NCBI RefSeq assembly: GCF_001625305.1 | Contig: NW_017804453.1 | Location: 684,286-748,285, forward strand | Direction of reading: 5' to 3' | DNA: 64,000 nt | From: Branchiostoma belcheri | Lineage: Eukaryota; Chordata; Leptocardii; Amphioxiformes; Branchiostomatidae | The notes under the pieces: model-generated | Database searches by the model: none | What the model saw: only the letters and a program-made list of their open reading frames with translations | Told to the model about the DNA's origin: nothing | Shown here: positions 35,037 to 47,000 of the stretch, in pieces | Layout of the letters: every line of letters starts with the position of its first letter | How positions within the stretch are numbered: the stretch's first letter is position 1 | Position numbers and translations under genes: made by a program

Positions 35037-38000
35037 TTAGATGAGCCTGTCCAGGTCCTCTTGTTTTTTGTCAGTAGAGTCTGGTGGTTCATTTGCATCA
35101 GCGCCTACTGTCGTGCCGTCTTTTCCAGCAGCAGAATCTTTCTCTGCACCAGCTGTGCTCTCTTGGGCTCCTAAAGTCTCATCAACGTGCTCCACCTTTG
35201 CTGGCTCCGCCTCTTCCGGTTTTGGTGCGCTTTCCGTCGACTGGGTCACCTGTTCTGGTGCCTCTGGCGTTACTTCCGGTGCCTCTGACGCCACGTTTAC
35301 TTCTGGCTTTACCTTCGGTACGTCTGGCTTTTCGTTTGGTACCTCTGGCTTTTCTTTTGGTACCTCTGGCTTTTCTTTTGGTACCTCTGGCTTTTCTTTT
35401 GGTACCTCTGGCTTTTCTTGTGGTACCTCTGGCTTAACCTTTGGTACCTCTGGTTTTACAGCCGGTACCTCTTGCGTCACATCCGGTTCCTCCGTCGCCA
35501 CTTTCTTCACATCAGAAGGGGCTGTTTCGTCAGAAGAGGGAACCTGATTGGTCGGTTCAGTCGGCTGTTCTTGACTTTGCTTAGCAGTTTCCGCTTCTTC
35601 CTTACTAGGGATGTTCTCCATTTGTATCCCTTCTTGTGGAATGTTTTGATCATCTTGACTTTGAGCCGGTATTTCCGGTCCGTTGGGTACACCTACTTCA
35701 GGAAGGTTCTCGTGACTTCCTGTCTTCCTGTAGCTTCCCTCAGTTCCGACGATGGCGTCTTCTTCGGTTGGTGTTGTCGCCTTCTTCTTTTTGTCATCCT
35801 TTGTCTTCTGCTTGCCATCCTTTTCCTTCTCTTTGTCTTCCTTGTCCTTGTCCTTCTGGCTCAGTTTCTTGATGCCCTTGACCGGCATGCTGGCGACGTG
35901 AGCGACCTCTGACCCCACCTTCCCAACTTTCCCAGCCAGATCCTTAGCCTCGCTCCCAACCTTCCCCGCGAAGTCCGTCACCTGTCGAAGATGCGGATTC
36001 GACCGCATCTCTTCCTCCAGCCTCTCCTTCAGCCCTCGCATGGCCTCAGCAATCAGGTCAAAGATGGTGGCCAAGAAGCTCAGGCCGACCACGATCCAGC
36101 ACAGGACCGCAATCTTGTACAAGATGTCGTACGCCCAGTGTTCCTTCACCGGGTTCTGCGCCACGACCATGTCCCCAAACCCGACGGTGCTGAGCGTGAT
36201 GAAGACGTAGTACAGAGAGTCCAGGTAGCTCCACTTTTCCACGTACATGATGATGTAAGCAGGGACAAAGCAGAACAGGCCCAGACCGAATATGGTGATG
36301 AAAAGTACCATAAAGACCCTGATTAGATAGGGACGGCGGATAACTCTTTTGACCTGCGATGAAAAAGAAAAAAAATACAAGGTACACACTATGATATGCA
36401 TAAAGAAACCAGGTCAAATCTGTCCAAACCTCCATGTTTCTTTCTTTTCTGGGCTTTTGACCTACGCTCGTAATCACGTTTCGGGAATTTGATTTGTAAT
36501 GGTACTGTCCTTGGTGCTGAAAACTGTGTTCACTATTGCAGTGACTGGATCTTTCTGTACTTCCGATTTTGGCGTGTTTCTGTTTTTAGCTCAGTGCATG
36601 CGGGTTTTGTTTTCGGTATGTTTGTCTTTTGTTTACTTGTGCACGTGCCTGTGGCTATTGAATAATGAATAAAACAAGAAACTTACTATAAATACTTCAC
36701 TGTTGTTTTTGTCATTGGCCAGAAAGTGGAAAACTACTGACTGATGATGAAGTAAAAATAGGGGTGAGCCGTAACTACTTACCCTATTCTCCACCCATCT
36801 GTTGGCATTTCCCAGCTTCCCGCCAATGCCAGCCAACATGAACAGGGTAAGCGGGATGCTCACAAGTGCGTAGGCGATGCAAAACACCTGGAGGGAAGAA
36901 GTAACAGTAATGTTCTAGTCAATGCCGTTCTATAGCTTGCATAAAGACAACGATATACTGTCTGCAATATTTATCGCTACTTTCGAACGCCACATTGCTA
37001 ACATTAGTACACATTTGTGCAAAAATGTTTCATTTTCAGCATTTTTCTGCGAACCTTTTTCGTCGTGCAATAATGCCATCAACCGCTAGGTTACCACGCA
37101 ACAAGGTAATGTAGGGAACACTGCTGCTGCAGGGTAACTCACCTTGCCTGCGTCCGTGAAAGGATAGATGTGCCCATACCCTATGGTGGTGGCGATCGTA
37201 CCACAGAAGAAGAAGGAGTCGAAGAAGCCGATCTTGTAAGGCGTTCTTCTCGTGTCATTCTTGGCAGTCTCGGTGACATTATTGACAAAATCTGGAAAGT
37301 GTAGAAAACGGTCTTTGAAAATCCAAGAAACGGCAAAGCTAAAGACGAAGATCGACATGTAATGAGACTCCTAATGGCGAAGGTCGTCATTAACAATGTT
37401 ATTCTTAAATTTTCTAAACTCCCGTTTAACAGATTCTACTAAGTACTCAATTTGAAAATCTCCAGTAAGATTGTGTCTGCATTCTGGATCTTGCTCCTGA
37501 GTCTGAAAACATGGTTTTGTCAGCTTATCAGTGACTAAGATTTTCCTCTTTATGCCAAAATCGGAAATATGTATATTTATTTTGGCCAAGATCAATATTC
37601 TAGTTTAGACGCATGCTCAAGAAGAGAGGTTGTTGCTATCGCAAGAGTAAACGACATCAGAGGCAAGTGCGTGTACAGGAGACACAGCTGCAAATGGCGT
37701 CAATATGTGGGCAGTTGGCGTGAAATGGCCACTGAAACAGACGGTAGAGGAAGAGAGAATGATCATCTACTCGCGATTTTACACCGGAGCATTGGATGGA
37801 CGTTTAGATTGCACTATTACTGTTTTGGTGACCTATATTTCAGTCCCTGACCCGTCATTTCTGCCGCTATTATGGCTTAACATTTCAGTAGCATTTATGA
37901 CCCAAATCTTTCGTCTGTGTTTAGGGCGCTCCAGGGCATTATTTGGCTGTCAATCACTTTGAAATAAGGGTTAGTTGTTAGTTAGAAAAATCGATCGCAG

Positions 38001-41000
38001 AGTAAAATGTCTTCCAGCATCAACGTAAAAAACAGTTTAGTGAATTATTTCACTGTTTTCTTGCCAGTACAAGACAAGATTAAGAATTCAGAGAGATAAG
38101 GTTTTAGATATTGATAATAAAAGCTGCATATGCAGCAATGATAGTAAACACCTAACAGCAAGCTTGATGACATTAGTACTCCCCGAAGGCTTTGTTGAGC
38201 AGCTGCTTGAAACGTGGCAGAAGGTGCTGTATTTGTTGTTCAGACGCAGGGCAGGTGATAACTCCAGCTCCTCACACGTTTGGACGCGTTTGTTTCCTGC
38301 TCTTACCTGGTCTGGAAAACTGTAGTTCTAACCACCGTGTGTTGATGAATTAAGCATGAATGTGTCAATTGTCTCTTCCTGTGGCTATCGTATTGGTTCT
38401 GGTGTATGTTTTCGGGGCTATGTCACTAATGCGCGACACCCTGTGCTGTTTCGGACGTTCACCCCGTGCTGTTTCCGAGGCTATGAGTATGACTGTATTT
38501 CTCACGCATGGCGGTCTTCACCCTGTGCTATTTTTGAGGCTATAAACTGTGTCGCGGACACACGACAGTCTCGATCCTTTGCTGTTTCCGAGGCTATTTA
38601 TACCTGATTCCTAAACATCTGTCAGCTCTGCTGTTGATGGATGAGAAGTAATTTCGGCCTGCTTAGGTTACAGATCCTCATCCATCACCATGGCAACCCG
38701 CACGACCCTATCACAGCAGGGGAGAGATGAACGGTTCGGGGCGGCCTACCTGCACGGATTGCGATCGATTTTTGAGCAAGTTCCACCTTGTATTGACTGG
38801 ATTAACCAATCAGCGTCCTGTCATGAGGTGAGAGAAGGGGTGGAGATGCATGGCAGGAGTAAATTTGAAGGAGAAAAAAGGGGAAAAATTAACAGAAACT
38901 AAATTTCATTTTCTTAGACAAACTTGCAAAATAAAGATTCTTTTCATCTTTTCCTTTTGAAGGATGAAGGATTCTTTCATCAAAAGACGTACTGGCATGA
39001 TTCAACTGGAAATACAACTATGTCCAGCAGCACAACGGCACCTGTTTGACCTGTAAAGTGCGTTACCTAATGGCACAACATTGCGACTGTTGGGATTTGA
39101 AAACAGTACCCACAGATTCTGCTTGCCACCTCAATACTGATGCCCCAAGTACTGATGACCGAGAATACAGCGGTCTTTCCAGAGTTGCGCCTTGGTATCC
39201 AATCAGGCAAGAGTGGCGTCGATCGATGGCCTGATGTGAGCATCTTAGCCCCAGGAAAAGACGGGGCTTTTAGTCTTATTGGTATTCTTCAGGATTTACA
39301 TGATATAACTAACACAAGTCTTGGCAACAGTATTAGTAAAGTGCCACTTTTCAATATTGCACACTCACACGGACTACAAGGTAACACTGCTTCTCGAAAT
39401 CAGGTAAAATCTACTTTGGACAGACTGCCTAGGACTAGGAGTAATGGTATAAGAGTACACTTTACAAAGCCAAAGCAGGAAGACGGGCTGCACGAAATAA
39501 GCGCTAACGATGAAAGAGGTTTGAGAAAGGTGACGAGATTCAGAGTCAGCTGGCGGAATGCCCGGCACAGGTACCTCAGTGACTGTGTGATTTTACGTCT
39601 CAATCGTAAATGTGGTGTAGGCATTAGTTATAACACCCTTAATTGGCACAGGTGGTTAGGACTTCCAAGCCCAGAGAGTCTATAACTACGATAGGAAAGC
39701 CTACTAAGTTCGTAAAACGGCGCCTTGGAATGTATAGGTTCGCATATCCATATGGTATGTCCTGTCCGAGAGCTAAAAGCAAAAGCACGAACATACAATG
39801 AAGCAAAATATACAGAACACGTGGCTACTCTAGTCTAAAAGCTCTAAATTGTAAGTACCATAGTCACTAGCATAACGTACATTCCAGTGCTATCAGCTAG
39901 GATTAGGGCATATCTGTCAGAAAGATCCGTCCGTTTTTACAGACATTTTCAGCGACCAAGATTAAAAGATTTCAAAATTTCAAACTTAGTGGAACATGAT
40001 TTTGAATCCAAATTTTGGACCAAAATCGAACAATTGCTTGTAACGTCTCACTTTGTGACATTTGGTTACTTTTTTGGATTTGTCTCTGTACTGTTGTAGT
40101 TGGGTTAAGGTGTATTTCAGGATAAATCGATGCAAACGAACGGATCCCTTTTAACGTATTGCATCTGGAGAGTTATGTTGACGTGTTCGTTCACTGCACG
40201 CAAAAACAGACCTTCACCCTACCCTAACTCACAGGTGAATTAACGGGGGTATAATATGGTATGACAGTTGGTCCAAACCTTTAGCTCTTCTAACCATCTC
40301 ACAACCGTGGCCTTTGTGTAACCTATACGCCAGGCCAAGGGGGCTTTCTTCCGCATTTAGAAATTTAATCTCGGTGTCATAAAAATTTTACGACGCGCCT
40401 CTCGGTGGGGCAATTATTGGTTGACTTTAATAAGACTGGATGGACAACATGGCATGCGTAGGTCTTGTTAAATAGGGGCCGTGTAATTCAAACTCGTGCT
40501 CGGGAAATTCTCCAGGGAAAGGTGTTCAATCATTCGGAGACACCAGGTACGCTTGTAGGTCAAACAGAGCATTCATTACTGCTACCTGGGCTTGAAGCGG
40601 TAAAATGTTTGTCACTTGTAACATGATTCGATTTTCGGATTCAAACATTCCGACTTTGACAGGGTTTCTGCAGGGACCTCAGTAGCCAGGCAGGTGCCTT
40701 TAAGGGCGGTCACATTTGTCAAGCAATCTGATAGAACTAACTGCCGACAATGAACACTTTTTCCATAACAAGGCAGTTGACGACATAGGGGCGACTATCA
40801 CAGGAATATTCTCATCCTCAGGTTGCCATCGTACGATGATCGTACGATAGAGTGCGTGAAAAATTGGACGAAAGGGGATTATAATGGTGTTAATGACGGC
40901 AGTACAAGCGTATTGTCACGATATCACGGCACTTTTCGCCCCCTAATGGTTCGTAATGTGCGGGTGTGAGTCAGTATTTTTTTCGGGAGGTAGAGTGATA

Positions 41001-44000
41001 GCCTCTTTATTAGGCTCTACGAGTCATTTTTATACAAATCAAAAATATACCGTACTTTTTCTCTGATGGCATATCAGTTCTTATGGTACGGAGGCTGTCC
41101 ACAAGAAACTGAGTACCAAGAACTAGCAAAAAGCACATTAGAAGCAAAAAAAAGCCCGGCTCCTAGAGCCTGCTGAGAAGGCTAGCAGAGTAATAAGATT
41201 TCCGGCCACCCATGCGGTCCTAGAAAGGATTTATCTAAAGATTAGATTGCTGCGCCTACATACCGACGTATTGAAAAAGACCCTATAACGCATTACATGA
41301 CATATTTTCGTACGGCAGGGATATTCCATAAGGATTACCAAAAACACAGAATTTGGCACACACACACCGCAGTTATGTGTGGCAAAGAGCCCAAGGATTG
41401 GGAGTATTGGTGGGTTATTATGGTTTTACATCCATATATGGCAATGAAGCATATCTTGCCAATTATTGACGCATTACCTCTGTGTAAGGATGTTTTGCTT
41501 TAAGTACGTCGTCTTTTTGCTTGTGTGTCCCAAAAAAGGCGCGCATTCCCGGCTTATTTTCTGCTATACGCATGACTGCTGTCGTGAAGGAGCCAGTGTG
41601 AAAACGTACAGACAGAATCAGTGAGAATTTCACAATAATGATAAAACACGGCATTGATAAAGCCTTTAAACATTTCACGTAGGTATGAGATGTTGGATTT
41701 CTTGTTTGTGCAATATTGTGAATATTTCTGTCTATAAGGATATTTCTGTAATATCGCCTGATCTAAAGCCTTTATTCATCTGTAGGCGTATGTGGATGTG
41801 GATGGACGAAGAGTATATGTCTGTATTCTTTGTCACGTTAAATATCGTTTTTTGGAAAGCTTTTCGGCATTTGATTATCAGGGGCTCGCAGCCAGATGTG
41901 TATTCAACTCCAGACCCGGGTTATGTTCTGCCACGAGCTTAATAAAGTGTTCTGGCACGACCGAGGGAAACGCTTTTGGCTGGAGGTGGTGTTATCGTAG
42001 ATTTGAATCTAAACTGTTTCCACCACATTCCTAACAGAAAATGGAGGCACAAACAGCTGTCCGTAGAAAGGCAAAGTCTCCCTCTATCCCCCTGATTCTA
42101 GATCAAAGGGCAGGGATGCAATCACCAAGCTTTGATACCGCAAGTACGCTTCTACAAGACAAAAATATTCCCCAATCGGACTATATTGGACTATTTTGAC
42201 CATTTTATCGCCTACTGAAGGTCAATTATAGATTGATGTTGGGGCGCGCCAAAGATATAACAAAGGCCTCCATTTTGTTTCTGCTGACCCCTAGGACTGA
42301 AGGTCACGGTACTCAGGACAGGGACAATAGTTTGGTGATTAGATCTGGGATGAGATGTGTTGATCTCGGGGTTTGGGAGACCTCCATGGAGACGTTATCG
42401 GAGAGAAGCAGTAAATCTAGCCGGAGCAACGTCCAAGATCTTTAGGTGATCTTCAAGTGATGCATTGCAGATATCACGCGCTGCAAACGACGCAGGAGAA
42501 TTGGGCAGCACCAAGTACAGAGCCATTTGTTGAGATGGGGACTGGAATTCATACGCCGTGCTGCTGTTTTCAATAATCTTTGTGCTAAGTGTAGACAGGC
42601 TTAAGCTTGGTCATGTCCCATTATGAAGTTGGTAGATAATCTAATTATCATTTCAGCACCAAGGACAGAGGCATTTGTTGAGATGGGAAGTGGACTTTAT
42701 AAGCTGCACTGTTATCAACCATAGATTTTTGTGCATAGCGTGAACAAATTGGTTATGGCCCTTTGTGAAGTTAGTACATATGATTATAATTTAAGTACCA
42801 AGGACAGAACCATTTGTTGTGATTGTAAGGGGGCTTTATGAATCAGGTCCGGGCTGTTGTCTTCCAACATTTCAGAGTTATTGAGGGGATATTTCAATCT
42901 AACAACCATTGAACACATATTCATGTGGACTATTTAGTTGGTTAATCTAGTATTAGCCATGTTTCCAAATGCCGCATCGATACTTCTGGAGCGTCCCAGC
43001 CATGCCTAATGCCCTATAAGAGCCAGTGGGAAAACGCATCACAAAATCAGCAACAAATTCACAAACTCTCATATTTCACGGAGGAATAAGATATTCGTTT
43101 GTCTGTTATCACTGTCTGTTATCATACAAATAGCCCCAACTATCCCTGGAGCCTCACGAGGACTACGACAATGAATAGATATTGAGTTGGTTGAAAGTGA
43201 AAAGTAAAGGAACATTTGTTTTGTACAACAGGATCCCTCATCCGGGAGAAACAAAGTGGTTCTTTAACCCCGTGCCAAGAGACGTACAGCAGGAAGTCTG
43301 GACTATTTTTGTCTTCTTGTCAGCGGAACTCTTTCCTAAAAAACGAGAGAGTTTACAGTACTCGAAACCAAATGGCTACAAGGTGCTGTTTACACGACCA
43401 TATTTGGTTCTTAAAACAACGTTATAACCGTTGTAGCTTTCCGTTGGTGGCTGCCATCAGAAGAGTTATTATACTGAGGTTGAGTTCTTATCATTGGAAA
43501 CCACCCAGACAATGTCTTCCTGTCGAGACAGATGTTTTTACGTTGAAACTTTGCTTCCACTTGGATTTATCATGTGTATAGGCTGCCTTCGTGTATATAT
43601 CGGGTACTTGTGCCTTCGATCGGAGAACACAGCGTCTGGAATTGATTCTGTAATTAACCTGGCAAGATTACAAGTGTTTGACAGATGCCCATGTTGTAAA
43701 CCCGTGAGGTAGACACGCTAGCCCACAAGCGAACACACAAACGGACACATCGAAAACAAACTTCAGCATGTGGAGATATCATACCGACACAAAACGAACA
43801 GGAGGACACAGGAAAGTTGCCTGTCGCCAAACGTATCTCTCCCCACCCCTTCAGCCTTTGAATCGCGAGCGATAGATCACAGACATTCTCGCGATATTTC
43901 GCATCGGCCGTGAAATTTATCAATGACAGCAGCTATAGATATTGATAGCCTTCACAGGGGTGTTAAAATCCTGTAACGAACGGGATAACGACAGACTAGG

Positions 44001-47000
44001 ATATATGGCATGAGATAATCTTGGCCAAGCCAATATGTATTCCGAGGAACACGATGTTCTCCATACTAATTTGTTTTGGAGGGGGTGGCTGAAGTTGTTT
44101 TTAATTAACGTAGGCTGTTGTGGTCGAGTTTGTTACGCGTAAAAGTCAGCTTTTGGCAGAAGAAATGCTTCTTTTGTTACAGTTTTCATTCGGACTTGGT
44201 ACTTTAGAAAGACACTGAACCGTCTGAATCAAGACCAGACATCTGTGATGACATCGTGTTTGTCATAAGATTACGGGAAATCTATCAGTCGGGCTTGCGC
44301 CAACAACACACGCCCTGGATGTATGCCCGATCGTTACCATGGTCAGATTTTTCATGCTCTTCTCACTCAATCAATCAGTATCACGGCTAGGACAGTTCCA
44401 TGTTTCTTGACGCAGGACAAAAAGTAGAATAGAAATCGAAAACGTGGAGAAACGCTTTGCTGTGGTTTCCATTAGAACCTCCATTTGAATTGTACGAATA
44501 TATTTCTATTTGTCCATACTGACAGACCATTCATATGTTCAGGACAACTGAAATGGCTGCCATAGCAACTCAGACCCATGTCAGACCCATGCCTTAGTCT
44601 GGGTGTGGAATATTGATTTTCGTTTTCCTGCGCCAGTTTTTGCTCGGCAGGGTCACGGAAGGGGTAAAATAGCCTTTACTTTACTAGAGGCAAAACAAGC
44701 AATCGACAATCTTATATCTACGCGAAATATTCACCGTTTTGTGAATCTCTTTGTGAATTTCAGGCTGATTCTGTGCAGATTCCACTATCTCTTCCTGACA
44801 GCCTGCATTTTGACTTCCAATTTTTGACCTTCTCGTCAGTCTGTGGTTACACCATTTCCCATCTCACTTCCTTTAACTCTACTGTATTCAAATAACTACG
44901 GACACACAAGGAAACAAATAGAGGTAATAAGCTACAAATGTGGGAGGTCATGGAATTGCATTGACATCGTCGGTTGTGATTCAGAAATGCCTGGCCGCCT
45001 CAAGTATGAAGATCAATTTCAACAATGACTCAACGGCCTTGGATCACCCTATGAGATTAAGGGCCGTGTTGAGGATAGGTTTTTGCGGTGAGATAATCAT
45101 CGTCGTTGGAAGGATTGATCACAACAATTGGTATAATCTAGATTTAAAATAGCTGACTGCATTTGACGGAGATATCCGGGTTGTCGGCGCCGCTGCATGA
45201 TTGACAGCTGCGTGGCACGGCCGTTGTTAGATGCACGCCAGGCGGGACACGTACGGCTGTTTGACTACCGGAGTCACGGGGACGTGTAGCGATGGCGACT
45301 ATTTCAGACCGCGGAGGCACAACTTGTGTGGCACGCCGGGGACAGATCGGCGATGACAGGTCAGACATGGGAGACAAATCGGGCTCAGCGTTTGCTCTTC
45401 ACTATTTGACTTCATATTGAACGGTTAAAAGGAAGCAACATATAAAGACAGGCTCACAATAGACCATAATAAAATCTGTGCCTGCATATGTGCCTTATTC
45501 TTCCTATTTCGCGTCACACTAATACACAAGATATATTTCTTCGGTATGTCTGTTTGTTTGTTTGTTTGTTTGTGTGTGTGTGTGTGTTTGTTTGTGTTTA
45601 GGGGAAATGATGTAACTGCAGATATCGGTAGTGAAGGTCGAATTGAAGGTCAAAAAAGGTCTCCTCACACATTTTGTCACAAGTGGAGAAGAAGTGACGG
45701 GTACAGTGGTAGAAATGGACATGTGTCATATTGTCATTCTATACTGATAGGCATTACGTATTTGGCATGTGTAAAGTTCTCAAAAGGTGTTTGGTTGTTT
45801 CTGAAGAACTTTACTACAAAACTTAAACATTCTAAACCCCAAACCAACACACGAAAATGAGCCATTTCACAATGCAAAGTGAAGGAGACCTATAATGAAG
45901 ACTGCTGGCTTATTTTTAGGCGTGGCACAATTCACATCTATATAACAAGAAGGCAATCATGGCGAGGGTTAGACCAAGTTTGAACTCATTTTCCACTAGA
46001 ACTATTTTAGAGCTACAAGGTCATGGTACCCAATCGCTTTACCTCACTGTTGAGCCGATGTGAAGGTTACTCGGCCTCCAAGAGATGAAGCGTCGGTGAA
46101 GGTTCGCCTCATATGGTCATAACCAATTCTATTGAATTACACGGGCAGATACTTTGTGTTCGCCTGGGATAAGCATGTAACGTTATATTGTAATCTAGAT
46201 AAAATAGAAGATGAACACCACTTTGTAGTAGAACCCCCGATAAACTTGAACTTCCTAGGCTGATTCAATCTTTGTTTTTTCTACATCCTAGTTGATAAGG
46301 GAAAAATCATATTTGTAATGACTTTAGACAAACTTTTGATCATAAAACATATCTGTTGTGACATTTGCACCATCACAAAAAAGCGGGGAGAAGCCGACTT
46401 AACTATCTAGACTACAGCACTCGTGCTATCTTAACAATGCATACAGTTGCAAGTATCTGTAAACTATTATTTTCTTGTGACCTATACATAACCCAGTGGG
46501 CATAAATGTGCAAAGAAGGTCTTCCTTCATGTAAGGAAAGTGGTTTTAGTGAGGGAAACAAAAACATTATTACACTCATGTGTGATGAGTATTCCGTGTG
46601 CGTTTTGTATAACAGACAGAAAATCGCAATATCCTTGTAAGCGCCATACGCAATTGCCAGTCTAATACATCACTACAACACACCTGCCACAATTCTTCAA
46701 AGATGTGGGTCATTAGTGGATGACTTGCGAAATACATTACCCATCTTTGACAGAAATAGAATAGAGGCAGGTGACACAATGTGTCGAATTGGAAGTGCTT
46801 AGAAATAAATCATAACGGCTCAGGTTATGAGAAGAAAATGATCCACCGAAATCAAGCGCTATCCTAGCCTATCTGAACTCTGGTATTCTGAATATAAGAG
46901 CAACCGGTGCATTCAGGAGATGTAATTGCCTGTGGAATGATCCACTTTAATTGTTCCCAAGGGTTAGAAAATATTGAATATAATTTCTGTCCACAGCTTG

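Noticed and set aside
35041..35547. Long + strand frame of Ser/Gly/Phe repeats
   Set aside because: Antisense shadow of the KPEVPKE repeat region of channel B.
37143..37358. Alternative start ATG at 37358 in frame with channel B exon 2
   Set aside because: It would give a short hydrophobic leader but no proper TM1 and cap; the phase-matched exon at 48230 provides both.
37374..37502. Exon-like minus-strand frame (acceptor at 37503, TQEQDPECRHNL...) just upstream of channel B exon 2
   Set aside because: It is open only in phase 0, while exon 1 ends in phase 1; joining it puts a stop in frame. No good donor follows.
43216..43581. 121-codon + strand frame
   Set aside because: No recognisable domain and no consistent splice context inside the long intron.
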